NCBI GenBank assembly: GCA_005877695.1
Contig: VBOA01000013.1
Span: 1 to 59,594 of the forward strand
DNA: 59,594 bases
Source: Gammaproteobacteria bacterium
GTDB taxonomy: Bacteria; Pseudomonadota; Gammaproteobacteria; Diplorickettsiales; Diplorickettsiaceae
Direction: 5' to 3'
Under the pieces are notes generated by a model, which worked only from the letters and a program-made list of their open reading frames with translations, was not told the DNA's origin and did not search any database. Made by a program: the position numbers and the translations under genes. Positions 32,992 to 42,326 of the stretch are shown here, in pieces (position 1 is the first letter of the stretch; each line of letters starts with the position of its first letter).

Positions 32992-35355
32992 ATGGCAACT
33001 ATAGCACGGGGTTTAGAACAAAAACACGAACAGGATCCGCGTAAGTTATTACGAGATACACGTACGCTATCGCAGCGTTTTTTCTATTTTTTCAAAAATC
33101 CTTCTGCTGTCACTATCTTACTGATAGGTTTTGCTTCAGGCGCATTTTTTATCCCCGCCGTTGCTGATTTTATTTTTTTACTCGGTATCTTATCGTTTTT
33201 TTATGCCTATACGCGTAAAACCAATTTACCGTTTCGTATGCCGCAACGTTCTCATAAGTTAGATTTTAATGATTTAAAACCTGGAAGTAATACGCCGCAA
33301 AAGGCACGGGGTATTTGTTTGTTTGGCAATGAAATATCGAGTGGTGAAGAATTATGGTTTAGTAACGATGACATGCGGACTCACTGTTTAATTTTTGGTT
33401 CTACCGGAAGTGGTAAAACCGAAGCGTTAATTTCTTTGGCATTCAATGCTTTAGTTCAAGGGAGTGGATTTATTTATGTAGATGGTAAAGGAGATAACAG
33501 TTTATTTGCTAAAGTTTTCTCTATGGCACGTTCGATGGGACGTGAAGATGATATTCTGGTCGTTAATTTCATGACGGGCGCGCGCGATATTGTCGGACCA
33601 CAAGAAAAACGACTGTCCAATACGATGAATCCCTTTGCGAATGGTTCTTCGAGTATGTTATCTCAGCTCGTGGTCAGTTTAATGGATGCAAGTAGTAATA
33701 CGCCTGATGGCGATATGTGGAAAGGTAGAGCGATAGTGTTCGTTGAAGCCTTAATGAAGTTATTGGTTTATATCCGTGATCAAGGTGGAATTTTATTAGA
33801 CGTTAACGTCGTGCGGAATTATTTTGAATTATCCCGCGTAGAAAATATTGTTATTGATAAAATATTCCCGCGCGATGGTCAAGAACCACTCAGTTTAATC
33901 GATTTACCGGAAGTGGTATTAGAACCGATTACTAACTATCTGATTAATTTACCGGGCTATGATAAATCGAAAAAAGGTAAACAAGTCTCTCAGGTATTAG
34001 AACAGCATGGTTTTATTACCATGCAATTAACGCGAGTGTTTGGTTCCTTAGCCGATACCTATGGTCATATTTTACGAACGAATTTGGCAGAAGTGGATTT
34101 AAAGGATGTGGTGTTAAATCGCCGTATCCTTTTAGTGTTATTACCTGCTTTTGAAAAATCGCCTGATGAGTTATCGAATTTAGGTAAAGTCATCATTGCT
34201 TCCTTAAAAGCGATGTTGGCGGCGGGTTTAGGCGAAGAAGTGGAGGGAGATTACCGCGATATTATTGAACGTAAACCGACTAATTCATTGACGCCTTATT
34301 TATGCGTATTGGATGAATATGGTTATTACGCGGTTCCTGGTTTTGCCGTGGTTCCTGCGCAAGCGCGTTCATTAGGATTTTCCATTGTTTTTGCTGGACA
34401 AGATTTACCTGCTTTTCAAAAAGCCTCTAAAGAGGAAGCCGCATCGATAGGTGCAAACTGTAATATTAAACTTTGTATGAAATTGGAAGATCCATTAGAA
34501 ACTTGGGATTTCTTTTCCAAAAGTGCCGGGGAAGCCTGGGTTACTAAAGTCGATGCATTTCAAACTCGCGCTGAAAGTGTCATGAATAATTATGCGGATA
34601 CTCGCAGTGCTTCATCAGAAAAAAGAGCGCGCATCGATTTACTCGATTTGAAAGAGCAACGTGAAGGTGAAGCGCATATTTTATTTAAATCTAAGATTAT
34701 TCGTGCACGGTTATTTTATGCAAACCCACGGCCAGTTGTACGCATGCGCCTGAATCAATTTTTAAAAGTGGGTTTACCGACTAATCGCTATTTATTAGAT
34801 CTGCAATCACGCCTGCAAGATTTTCGTCTAGTGACAGACAAAGAGCAATTTTCACTTAAAAAACTGGATGAGTCTGCTATTATCACTAGCTTAGCGCAAA
34901 ACTTTTCCGAACATCCTGATCTTAATCCAATTGAAGCGGCAAAGTCGGCCTTATTGGCTTTAGATGAACCTGCGGAAATCAATCAAGCAGAACAACAGGA
35001 GACGATTGAGGAAACCTCTTCATTACCTGCAGATGAATTAAATGTCTTTACTCCATTAAATGTAACACCAAAATTATCAAACTTGATGAGTGTGGATAAC
35101 CCGGATCAATTTAATGCAGCCTTTCTGAAACGGGCTGTTACCCAAAAACAAGTGGCGGTGATAGAAAAAGTATCAGGTAAATTTGAAAAACATGCCAATA
35201 GTATTGCTACTGAAATTGTTCAGGATATGGCGCTGGCGACACATTACCCACCTGCTTTGCATCATATTCTGCCGGGCGCAGAAGTGGCGAAAGATGTCAA
35301 TAAATTACTGACAGCGATTAAACAAGAACGCGCATCGACTGAGGAAAAATCTTAA
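32992..35355 (+). CDS. icmO: Type IV coupling ATPase IcmO/DotL
   Basis: DotL is the coupling ATPase that delivers effectors to the channel. It has 787 residues. Two N-terminal membrane segments (about 38-72) precede a Walker A GSTGSGKT (136-143) and a Walker B region LCVLDEYGYYAVPG (about 436-449). The C-terminal tail of about 150 residues after the ATPase is acidic and helical, corresponding to the DotL part that binds DotN, IcmS/IcmW and other adaptors. All ATPase motifs are intact. It lies between icmP and icmN. Confidence 0.97.
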   Translation: MATIARGLEQKHEQDPRKLLRDTRTLSQRFFYFFKNPSAVTILLIGFASGAFFIPAVADFIFLLGILSFFYAYTRKTNLPFRMPQRSHKLDFNDLKPGSNTPQKARGICLFGNEISSGEELWFSNDDMRTHCLIFGSTGSGKTEALISLAFNALVQGSGFIYVDGKGDNSLFAKVFSMARSMGREDDILVVNFMTGARDIVGPQEKRLSNTMNPFANGSSSMLSQLVVSLMDASSNTPDGDMWKGRAIVFVEALMKLLVYIRDQGGILLDVNVVRNYFELSRVENIVIDKIFPRDGQEPLSLIDLPEVVLEPITNYLINLPGYDKSKKGKQVSQVLEQHGFITMQLTRVFGSLADTYGHILRTNLAEVDLKDVVLNRRILLVLLPAFEKSPDELSNLGKVIIASLKAMLAAGLGEEVEGDYRDIIERKPTNSLTPYLCVLDEYGYYAVPGFAVVPAQARSLGFSIVFAGQDLPAFQKASKEEAASIGANCNIKLCMKLEDPLETWDFFSKSAGEAWVTKVDAFQTRAESVMNNYADTRSASSEKRARIDLLDLKEQREGEAHILFKSKIIRARLFYANPRPVVRMRLNQFLKVGLPTNRYLLDLQSRLQDFRLVTDKEQFSLKKLDESAIITSLAQNFSEHPDLNPIEAAKSALLALDEPAEINQAEQQETIEETSSLPADELNVFTPLNVTPKLSNLMSVDNPDQFNAAFLKRAVTQKQVAVIEKVSGKFEKHANSIATEIVQDMALATHYPPALHHILPGAEVAKDVNKLLTAIKQERASTEEKS

Positions 35356-35370
35356 TAATTGAGTAAATTT

Positions 35371-35892
35371 ATGAAAAAGCGATTTTTTTTAATAGTGATT
35401 GTTTCATTGCTTTCTGCTTGTGCAAGTACATCCAAAAAACCGCTCAGTCCAGCTGAACAGCAAGCCAATTTATTAAGCGCTATTAATAAAGGCGGGGTGC
35501 GTAGAATAGTAGTGGGTGATGAATTACGTTTAATTTTACCAAATAACTGTTTTTTTATTAAAGGGACTTCTCGTTTAAAAGTCAGTGCTTATCCCACATT
35601 AGACCGGTTAGTGACTTTGCTGAATCAGCGAAAAAATTTTGGTATCGATGTATTAACGTTTACGCCCACACCCGATTTACAACAAGAGACTTCGGACTTA
35701 GCCAGACAACAAGCCTTGGCTATCGAAGACTATTTGTTAGATCAGGGTTTAAATATTCGAATTATTGTGGCTAGAGCCTGGGATAGGCAGGATCAAAGTC
35801 CTGACCGCGGGGTAAGATTTGACGGCGATCAACCGCAAATTTTGGCGACTGAGATAAGAACTCGTCATTTGCTTCCAGAAGATAGTGACTGA
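35371..35892 (+). CDS. icmN: Dot/Icm outer-membrane lipoprotein IcmN/DotK
   Basis: The protein has 173 residues from ATG 35371; a TTG four codons earlier is the alternative, and neither has a ribosome site. A lipoprotein signal peptide (MKKRFFLIVIVSLLSAC) ends in the lipobox LSAC. The rest is an OmpA-like peptidoglycan-associated fold: SAYPTLDRLVTLLNQRKNF, then LARQQALAIEDYLLDQGL. DotK is a peripheral part of the outer-membrane core complex. It starts 15 bases after icmO, as in Legionella. Confidence 0.88.
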   Translation: MKKRFFLIVIVSLLSACASTSKKPLSPAEQQANLLSAINKGGVRRIVVGDELRLILPNNCFFIKGTSRLKVSAYPTLDRLVTLLNQRKNFGIDVLTFTPTPDLQQETSDLARQQALAIEDYLLDQGLNIRIIVARAWDRQDQSPDRGVRFDGDQPQILATEIRTRHLLPEDSD

Positions 35893-36057
35893 GCTATTGG
35901 CTCAATCATTGGATTATAATTTAGGAAAAGATCAGACAAATTTTAATAAAAATTCTTTTTTTGGGAAATTAAATCATGGATTAAAAGCTAGCTTTTTCGA
36001 TTGGTATTGGGTTATAGTTCGTTGAAATAAGGGCAAATTAAACAAAAAGAGGGTCAC

Positions 36058-36288
36058 GTGGGAAATAGGATTGAGTTGCTTAAATCACGTAAAGGGTTTT
36101 ATCGGGATAATTACAATCGGGTTTGTAGTGCGCTCTTGCTCAGCTTATTTATTATTGTAATGCTAAGTGCACTCGTCATTTATCTCGCTATTTTTTCTCC
36201 TGCTCCTGATCTGTATGCAAGCGCTCAAGACGGAAGCTTAACCCGTTTAATTTCATCCGATCTTCCTAACACAATGCGCGCTACTTAA
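36058..36288 (+). CDS. icmM: Dot/Icm inner-membrane protein IcmM/DotJ
   Basis: DotJ is a short relative of DotI and forms an inner-membrane complex with it. The 76-residue protein starts at GTG 36058 behind AAGAGGG. The cytosolic start LLKSRKGFYRDNYNRVCSAL and the single membrane helix match the first 60 residues of IcmL just downstream (LRNEFYRDNYRKVVAALL). It stops after the short periplasmic stretch, as DotJ does. It is slightly shorter than the Legionella protein. A 165-base gap separates it from icmN and may hold a secondary promoter. Confidence 0.88.
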   Translation: MGNRIELLKSRKGFYRDNYNRVCSALLLSLFIIVMLSALVIYLAIFSPAPDLYASAQDGSLTRLISSDLPNTMRAT

Positions 36289-36312
36289 TTAATAAAAATA
36301 ATTACAATTGAG

Positions 36313-36957
36313 ATGACCATGAAAGAAGATGCCTTACAAGTCGTTAAATTACGTAATGAATTTTATCGGGATAATTACAGAAAAGTTGTTGCGGCTTTAC
36401 TGTTTAGTTTTTTTGTTATCTTGACTCTAGCCAGCGCTTTATTTTATATCGTCACACATCCTCCTGCTCCTCGTTATATCGCTATGGCGGCTGATGGTCG
36501 CATTGCGCCTTTAGTCGCTTTTTCTCACCCGAATTTAAGTAATGCCGCTGTATTGGAGTGGGCTAATACGGCAGCGACCGCAGCTTATAGTTATAATTTT
36601 GTAAATTATCGACAAGCATTACAACAAGCCGCTGATTATTTTACGCCAGAAGGAAAGCAAATGTTTTTTGCAGCCATCAAGAGCTCGAATAATTTGCAAG
36701 CTGTGATTAGTAAAAAACTGATTGTGTCTGCAGTGGCCACCGGTGTTCCGGTTATATTGGAGCAAGGTTTATTAGCGGATCGTTATACCTGGAAAGTGCA
36801 AATTCCAATGTTGATTACTTTCCAAAGTGCGAGTCAGTTTTCTCAGCAAGCTGTGACCGTCACGATGTTGATTGTTCGTGTTTCAACGTTAACATCGGCT
36901 CATGGTATCGGGATTGCACAATTTATTGTATCGGGAGGCGGGGGTATAACCGGTTAA
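36313..36957 (+). CDS. icmL: Dot/Icm inner-membrane protein IcmL/DotI
   Basis: DotI is a VirB8-like inner-membrane component. The 214-residue protein has an N-terminal cytosolic tail, one membrane helix (about 28-48) and a periplasmic domain with VLEWANTAATAAYSYNFVNY, then FTPEGKQMFFAAIKSSNNLQ and WKVQIPMLITFQSASQ. A second ATG two codons later is also possible. Coxiella has two icmL copies; only one is present here. It lies 24 bases after icmM and 6 bases before icmK. Confidence 0.95.
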   Translation: MTMKEDALQVVKLRNEFYRDNYRKVVAALLFSFFVILTLASALFYIVTHPPAPRYIAMAADGRIAPLVAFSHPNLSNAAVLEWANTAATAAYSYNFVNYRQALQQAADYFTPEGKQMFFAAIKSSNNLQAVISKKLIVSAVATGVPVILEQGLLADRYTWKVQIPMLITFQSASQFSQQAVTVTMLIVRVSTLTSAHGIGIAQFIVSGGGGITG

Positions 36958-36963
36958 ACAACT

Positions 36964-37873
36964 ATGTATTTTTTTACTGATCTAAAAACCAAACGTCGGT
37001 ATCTCGTTAAAATTTTATCGCTGATGGTATTAAGCAACATTGCGACTATACCATTGGCATCAGCAGAAAGTTCATCGATACCCGCTTCTTCTTCGAGCAA
37101 TTCAGCAGAAGCAGCTAACCCAGATAAAGATTCAGTGTCGATACAAACACTGAATAAAGCGGCTTTTGGGTCGATGGCGCAAACGATGCTTCCGATGTCA
37201 CCGGAACAAATAAAGCGCTTAAGAGAACTTTTCAATCAAACTCAAGCAGCAGCGGCCACCACACCTGGAACGCCACCACGCCCCACTATTTCTTCGCAAT
37301 ATGTGAAATTAGAACCCGGAGCGACACCCACGGTTTGACTCAACAGGCCAACCCTGGCCAGTAGACAATTATGATATCGGTAATCCACAAGCGTTTAATA
37401 TTCAATGGGATAAAAAAAGTAATCTGTTAATGATCCAGGCGACTTCATTATACAACGTGGGCAACCTGGCGGTACAGTTACGAGGGCTAGAAACGCCGGT
37501 GATGGTAACGCTGATTTCTGGTCAAAAAGCAGTCGACTATCGAATTGATCTACGTGTTCCTGGTAATGGTCCTAATGCCAAAGCGCTCTTAGGAAGAAAT
37601 TTACCGCAAAGTGCGGATCCGGCCTTATTAAATATTTTAGAAGGTGTTCCTCCGGCTGGAAATACCGCATTAAAAATTTCTGGTGGTGTTGCTCAAGCTT
37701 GGTTAGTCGGTGATCAGCTTTATGTGCGAACCCGTTTAACCTTAATTTCACCCGCTTGGATTGCAACGATGTCCAGTCCAGATGGTATGAAGGCCTATGA
37801 AATGCCTAAAACACCTCTTATCTTGGGTTTTGAAGATGGACAATCTATCCAATTAAAAGTCGAAGGGTTTTGA
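36964..37873 (+). pseudogene. icmK: Dot/Icm core protein IcmK/DotH, interrupted
   Basis: DotH is a core-complex subunit in the outer membrane. The first frame (36964-37338, 124 residues) has a signal peptide ending near PLASAES and the conserved MSPEQIKRLRELFNQTQAAA, then TPGTPPRP and VKLEPGATPTV. It stops at TGA 37336. The rest, DSTGQPWPVDNYDIGNPQAF through QSIQLKVEGF, continues from 37337 in the next frame to 37873. From Legionella DotH a block of about 14 residues (RL..GFVTSLVFV type) is expected between VKLEPGATPTV and DSTGQPWP but is missing, so a deletion of about 40 bases that is not a multiple of three explains both the gap and the shift. The stop context GTT TGA C resembles the prfB +1 site, but no internal ribosome-site motif precedes it. 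Dead gene, recoding or assembly fault are all possible. Confidence 0.85.
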
Positions 37874-37881
37874 ATAATTTT

Positions 37882-40227
37882 ATGAAACTGCAACTACAAA
37901 ATATTACCAACTTATTTAAAAATATTCGTACCCGCAGCATTATTATCATAACGGGCTGCATACTTTTATTCGGTTTTTTATATGGTTTTCTCCATTTAAC
38001 GAATAAAAAAACTGGAAATGCTTCTATCCAACTAAAAGAATCTCCTAATATTCAATCAGTTCCTGGCGGTTTAACCCAATCACCTTCTGCCGATTACCAA
38101 CGTTTACAAGCGCAACAAAATCTTGAGCAAGCGGCTATCGCAGAAAAAACCGGTTCCAGTGCTATTCCAACCTTATTGGATTCTAATCAATTTAGTCAAA
38201 ATCAAATCGGACAAGGTGTGAATGGTCGTTTTCCCTGTACAACCATGAATAATGGCTGTTCACCCTGCGATGCTTGTGCAAAATATATAGCCTGTCCTGG
38301 TACATCGTCGGCAACGGCTTCTGTCTCTTCTTTACAACCTAGCCAATTGCGATCTGGGACTTTAATCTTTGATACGCAAGGAAAAGTGATTGGTCATCTG
38401 GGTGTTGATGGTAAGGTAAGGGATGGTAATGGGCAAATAATAGGGCAAGTAGGACCAGATGGTTTAGTTCGATCAGAAGAGGGTACTGTGCTCGGTAGTG
38501 CTGCGGTTCCAGCGATGGGGGATGCCGTTTATGATGTGGCAGGGCGGTTAATAGGTACGGTCGGTCGAGACGGGAAAGTGAGAGATGCTCGGGTTATTGG
38601 CATTGTGGGTCCTGATAGCATTGTACGTAATTTAAAAGGCGCTGTGATTGGTAAAGTTGTCGCGCCCAAAGCCAGCATTGTTATCCCTGCTTATGATAAA
38701 AACGGTCGTCTTATTGGTACAGTGGATGCGGATGGAAAACTAAGGGATGCCAATGGTCATATCATCGGCGAGGTTGATGCCGATGGCACGGTTCGTAATA
38801 CTAAAGGTGATGTTATCGGTAAAACCGGCGTTAATATGGCCGGTGCGCCTGTTTACGATTCCGAAGGTCATTTGTTAGGGACGATCGGTGCCGATGGTAA
38901 GTTAAGGGATGCGGCAGGAAATATTATCGGTGAAGTCGATACAAATGGCGTGGTGCGTAATCCTGCTGGAAAAATTATTGGTCATGCTTACTTAAAAGGA
39001 ACCCATGAAAAAAGGCAGGCGATACCCGGCACACCGGTTTATGACCGCCAGGGAAGATTATTAGGAACGCTTGATAGTGATGCTGAAGTACGCAATGCAC
39101 AAGGCAAGGTGATTGGTAAGCTCGATAGTGATGGTTTGGTACGTGGATTACACGATGAAATTATTGGTGAGCTAGGTGCGACTGCACCTGGTACACCGGT
39201 GTATGATAATCAAGGCCATCTTGTTGGAACCGTAGGTAGTGATGGTATTGTTAGGGATGTACGGGGCAAAGCACTCGGGAAATTAGGCGCCGATGGCGTG
39301 GTTCGGGATAGCCTAGGAAATCCGATGGGCAGTATTACGATGCCTCAGAAAAATAATAAAACTTCACCTGCCAACACCGACAATGCCACTAATGCGGCGG
39401 TTAGTTTACTTCCTGATACCACTAATAAACCTAATCCTGAATTACAGGCTGTTTTAGATCGGCAAGCACAACAAATTTCTACGCAAAAAGCAGATCAATT
39501 ACAGCAACAAATGCAAAGTTCGATGAGCACTCAAGCTAGTCAACTTTTTGCGGCTTGGGTTTCACCGAATCAACAATACGTTGCAGGAACACCAAATTTA
39601 AATCGTGTTGGGGCGGGTTTAGATGGCGCATTGTCTGGTTCTCCAGCAAGCGCCAAAGCCCCTGCAGTAAAAGCCGGAACGATTATGCAAGCCGTTCTTT
39701 TAACAGCGATCAATAGTGATGAGCCAGGCCCCGTACTGGCTGAAATTGTACAAGGTAAATTCAAAGGTGCGCGTATTATGGGGACCTTAAGCAATCAAGG
39801 TCAAAAGGTTTTACTTGCCTTTAATACCTTAAGTCTTCCCAAATTATCCGAAAGTGTGCCCATCAATACCGTTGCGATTGATGAAAATACCGCCCGTACG
39901 GCTCTGTCTAGTGATACCAATAATCATTATTGGTTACGTTATGGAACCTTATTTGCTTCAGCCTTTATCCAAGGCTATGGACAATCTTTTATTAATTCGG
40001 CACCGAATTATAATATTTCGTTGTTCCCACCTACACCATCGGATCAACCTGCAAAAAATAATTTATCGCCACGCGATAGAATCTTTGTCGGCTTAGGTCA
40101 AGTGGGTCTGCAGTATTCATCGGTATTAAGAAATATATTTAATACGCCACCTACTGTGAGAGTTTTTTCTGGTACGCCAATGGGAATATTATTCCTTTCA
40201 GATTTAGCGGCATTACCAACAAGTTAA
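37882..40227 (+). CDS. icmE: Dot/Icm core channel protein IcmE/DotG
   Basis: DotG is a VirB10-like protein spanning the periplasm. It has about 781 residues from ATG 37882; a TTG at 37870 overlapping the dotH stop is the alternative. One membrane helix lies near residues 21-41. A Cys-rich stretch FPCTTMNNGCSPCDACAKYI precedes a long repeat region (about 160-485). The conserved C-terminal VirB10-like domain contains KAGTIMQAVLLTAINSDEPG, then VQGKFKGARIMGTLSNQGQ and YGTLFASAFIQGYGQSF. The central repeats have the form DGKVRD..G.IIGEV.. and are described separately. The frame is intact. Confidence 0.96.
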   Translation: MKLQLQNITNLFKNIRTRSIIIITGCILLFGFLYGFLHLTNKKTGNASIQLKESPNIQSVPGGLTQSPSADYQRLQAQQNLEQAAIAEKTGSSAIPTLLDSNQFSQNQIGQGVNGRFPCTTMNNGCSPCDACAKYIACPGTSSATASVSSLQPSQLRSGTLIFDTQGKVIGHLGVDGKVRDGNGQIIGQVGPDGLVRSEEGTVLGSAAVPAMGDAVYDVAGRLIGTVGRDGKVRDARVIGIVGPDSIVRNLKGAVIGKVVAPKASIVIPAYDKNGRLIGTVDADGKLRDANGHIIGEVDADGTVRNTKGDVIGKTGVNMAGAPVYDSEGHLLGTIGADGKLRDAAGNIIGEVDTNGVVRNPAGKIIGHAYLKGTHEKRQAIPGTPVYDRQGRLLGTLDSDAEVRNAQGKVIGKLDSDGLVRGLHDEIIGELGATAPGTPVYDNQGHLVGTVGSDGIVRDVRGKALGKLGADGVVRDSLGNPMGSITMPQKNNKTSPANTDNATNAAVSLLPDTTNKPNPELQAVLDRQAQQISTQKADQLQQQMQSSMSTQASQLFAAWVSPNQQYVAGTPNLNRVGAGLDGALSGSPASAKAPAVKAGTIMQAVLLTAINSDEPGPVLAEIVQGKFKGARIMGTLSNQGQKVLLAFNTLSLPKLSESVPINTVAIDENTARTALSSDTNNHYWLRYGTLFASAFIQGYGQSFINSAPNYNISLFPPTPSDQPAKNNLSPRDRIFVGLGQVGLQYSSVLRNIFNTPPTVRVFSGTPMGILFLSDLAALPTS
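38358..39336 (+). repeat. Degenerate repeats inside icmE/dotG
   Basis: The encoded protein repeats a unit of about 13 residues at least 20 times: G..IG.VG.DG.VRD, as in GRLIGTVDADGKLRDANGHI. Units come in alternating pairs, separated about every 55-60 residues by PVYD or AVYD segments. The repeats form an extended periplasmic stalk in the middle of DotG. Confidence 0.85.
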
Positions 40228-40264
40228 ATTTTTGTGCTCAAATATTTTATAGAGTGAGGCGACA

Positions 40265-40981
40265 ATGGATAAGAAAAATTATAATGACGAAGAATACAAA
40301 CTTCAGGATTCAGCAACAGAATCCGCATCGCACTTTGCTGACGCAGCTAATAATCCAGACCCAGCATCGGCTATTCTGGAAAAAACCCAACGTCATCATA
40401 TCTTTTTAATTGTATTTATTATTTTTGCTAGTTTAGGCATTTATAAAATAGTAGGTGCATTAATTCATCGATGGAGTATACCTGCTAAACCTAAAGTGAT
40501 GGTCACTGTGCAGAAACCTGCAACCCCAGTGATTCCGGCGGCTGTGCAAGCGAATATAGCGTTGGATAATCGTTTTAATCATCTTGAACAAGAACAACGC
40601 GGACTACAGTCACAATTACAAGCGTTTGATTCCGATTTAAGTGATATTAAATCAACTTTAGCGGATCTTAATTCTCGAGTTGTCGATATCAATGACCAAA
40701 CTCAATTACTTCATACCCAACAAGAAGCTTTCTTAAAAAAACAGAAAAAAGCAGAAAATAAATTGATTGAAAGAAAAAAATCGGCACCAAAACCAATTTA
40801 TTATGTACGTGCCATTATTCCCGGTCGTGTATGGTTAACCTTACAAGATGGTTCGACATTGACGCTAGGATTGGGAGATAAATTAGCAGGCTATGGTGTT
40901 ATCACCGCGATCGATCCGAGTCAGGGAACCATTACTTTAAGCTCTGGTGCCATCATTGGTTACAATCCAGATGATAGATAA
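40265..40981 (+). CDS. icmG: Dot/Icm protein IcmG/DotF
   Basis: DotF is a bitopic inner-membrane protein of the core complex. The 238-residue protein has a cytosolic N-terminus, one membrane helix (about 46-64), a coiled-coil periplasmic section (about 95-165, with DNRFNHLEQEQRGLQSQLQA) and a small C-terminal domain starting YYVRAIIPGRVWLTLQDGST with GLGDKLAGYG. It begins at ATG 40265 behind GAGTGAGGCG. Order and architecture agree with Legionella DotF. Confidence 0.93.
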   Translation: MDKKNYNDEEYKLQDSATESASHFADAANNPDPASAILEKTQRHHIFLIVFIIFASLGIYKIVGALIHRWSIPAKPKVMVTVQKPATPVIPAAVQANIALDNRFNHLEQEQRGLQSQLQAFDSDLSDIKSTLADLNSRVVDINDQTQLLHTQQEAFLKKQKKAENKLIERKKSAPKPIYYVRAIIPGRVWLTLQDGSTLTLGLGDKLAGYGVITAIDPSQGTITLSSGAIIGYNPDDR

Positions 40982-40986
40982 TTAAT

Positions 40987-41616
40987 ATGCGCGCTTTTGA
41001 CGAGAACAACATTCTAATAATAAAGAAACATTCGAGAAATATTCTCTTCCTCTTATCTTGTTTGTTATTAAGTGGCTGCGGAACAGTTAAACCTGGCGCC
41101 TATTCTGGTATTGAGCATATGTTGCTCACACTGACGGGTGAGTTTCCGAATATTTATCGACTGATTACGGCTTTAGCTTATCTGATGGGCATTGCTTTTA
41201 TTTTCCGGGGAGTCTACCAATTAAAGGTCTATGGTGATTTACGGACCATGATGTCAGTGCAAACCAATTTTAAAGCGACAATGATGGTCTTTTTTGCTGG
41301 TACGGCTTTGCTGTATGCGCCGACTGCCTTCAAAGACATGATGCTATCGACGTTTTCGACCACCGATGTGAAGGATCCGATGAGTTATTTGCCGGTCCAT
41401 GATCTATCAACGCTACTAGCTTCAAAAGCAGTTTTGCTCTTTGTTCAATTAATAGGTACTATCTCATTTATAAAAGGCTGGGTCAGCCTAACCCATGTAT
41501 CTAACCCTAATGGCCGAAGCTCAATGGGTAAAGCCATTACGCATATTGTTGCAGGTCTTTTAGCAGTCAATATCGAAGGTACAAAAGAAATACTACAAGC
41601 GAGTTTGGGTATGTGA
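40987..41616 (+). CDS. icmC: Dot/Icm inner-membrane protein IcmC/DotE
   Basis: DotE is a polytopic inner-membrane protein. The 209-residue protein opens with a hydrophobic segment ending LLLSGCGTV, which resembles a lipobox although lipidation is not expected in this family. Three further helices follow, including LITALAYLMGIAFIFRGVYQ, TMMVFFAGTALLYAPTAFKD and VLLFVQLIGTISFIKGWVSL. The ending IVAGLLAVNIEGTKEILQA is conserved. It is the expected gene between icmG and icmD. The fold is related to DotP, which follows. Confidence 0.92.
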   Translation: MRAFDENNILIIKKHSRNILFLLSCLLLSGCGTVKPGAYSGIEHMLLTLTGEFPNIYRLITALAYLMGIAFIFRGVYQLKVYGDLRTMMSVQTNFKATMMVFFAGTALLYAPTAFKDMMLSTFSTTDVKDPMSYLPVHDLSTLLASKAVLLFVQLIGTISFIKGWVSLTHVSNPNGRSSMGKAITHIVAGLLAVNIEGTKEILQASLGM

Positions 41617-41692
41617 GAGCATCATCGATATACGTTTAAAATTAAAAAAATATTAATGTGGAGAGACTAAGAAAATGTTTGGAGAGACTAAA

Positions 41693-42124
41693 ATGAAAAA
41701 TAAATTCCTTAACACTAAGCTGATTCAACGCAGCATATCGGGTTTAAGTCAATTATTCTTAGGGATAGGTGGCTATCTTTATACCAATTTAGTTCTCGCT
41801 GCTGATCCGGCATCCAATGATCCCACTTTAGGTAAAGTCGCGAGTACCATTACCAGTTCTTTTGGCCAATTGGCTAAATTGATTACTGCCGGTGCCTATA
41901 TGGCAGGTATTGGTTTTTGTATGGCTTCCATGCTGAAGTTTAAAGCCCATAAAGATAATCCTACGCAAATTCCAATAGGAACGCCCATCGCATTATTATT
42001 TATTGGCGCTGCATTAATATTCTTACCGAATATATTCAAAATTGCTGGTTACACGGTTTTTGGAGGAACCAGTGGCGCAGGTGGTGTCAGTGGTACGACA
42101 GGGTTACCAGGAGAAGGTTCGTAA
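41693..42124 (+). CDS. icmD: Dot/Icm inner-membrane protein IcmD/DotP, copy 1
   Basis: DotP is a small inner-membrane protein. The copy has 143 residues from ATG 41693 with GGAGAG upstream; an ATG at 41675 has the same ribosome-site sequence, which is repeated 21 bases apart. A cleavable-looking hydrophobic N-terminus (ending NLVLAADP) precedes two helices in AKLITAGAYMAGIGFCMASM and PIALLFIGAALIFLP. The Gly-rich ending TSGAGGVSGTTGLPGEGS is typical. A second copy follows after 202 bases, with about 69 of 84 core residues identical. Confidence 0.92.
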   Translation: MKNKFLNTKLIQRSISGLSQLFLGIGGYLYTNLVLAADPASNDPTLGKVASTITSSFGQLAKLITAGAYMAGIGFCMASMLKFKAHKDNPTQIPIGTPIALLFIGAALIFLPNIFKIAGYTVFGGTSGAGGVSGTTGLPGEGS

Positions 42125-42153
42125 AAAAACCTTTTTGAAGCGCTTGTTGTGAG

Positions 42154-42190
42154 TAAGGGTGTAAACAAAACACCCTTAACTTGCTTTTTA
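42154..42190 (+). terminator. Probable terminator between the two icmD copies
   Basis: TAAGGGTGT (42154-42162) and ACACCCTTA (42170-42178) form a perfect 9-bp stem with a 7-base loop. A T-rich run follows (CTTTTTA from 42184). It could reduce transcription of the second icmD, icmJ and icmB, or leave them under a separate promoter in the remaining gap. Confidence 0.6.
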
Positions 42191-42326
42191 TCCGGGAAGG
42201 GCGTTAATGGCTTCGAAATGGCTTTGTTCTTTCGTGTCAGCAGCACGGAGTGCGGCCTTTGGACATTCACTCCTTAAGGATGAATTTTGAGCGTCTGAGT
42301 AGATGAGTTAACTTAAGGATTAATGA

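Noticed and set aside
36954..37235. Minus-strand open frame of 93 aa inside dotH
   Set aside because: Shadow frame opposite a clearly conserved coding sequence; no ribosome site or recognisable product.
37330..37345. Programmed +1 frameshift at GTT TGA C in dotH as the main explanation
   Set aside because: The stop context fits, but the required upstream ribosome-site-like stimulator is absent and Val-tRNA re-pairing on TTT is poor. Also, a shift would not restore the missing ~14 residues. Kept only as an alternative.
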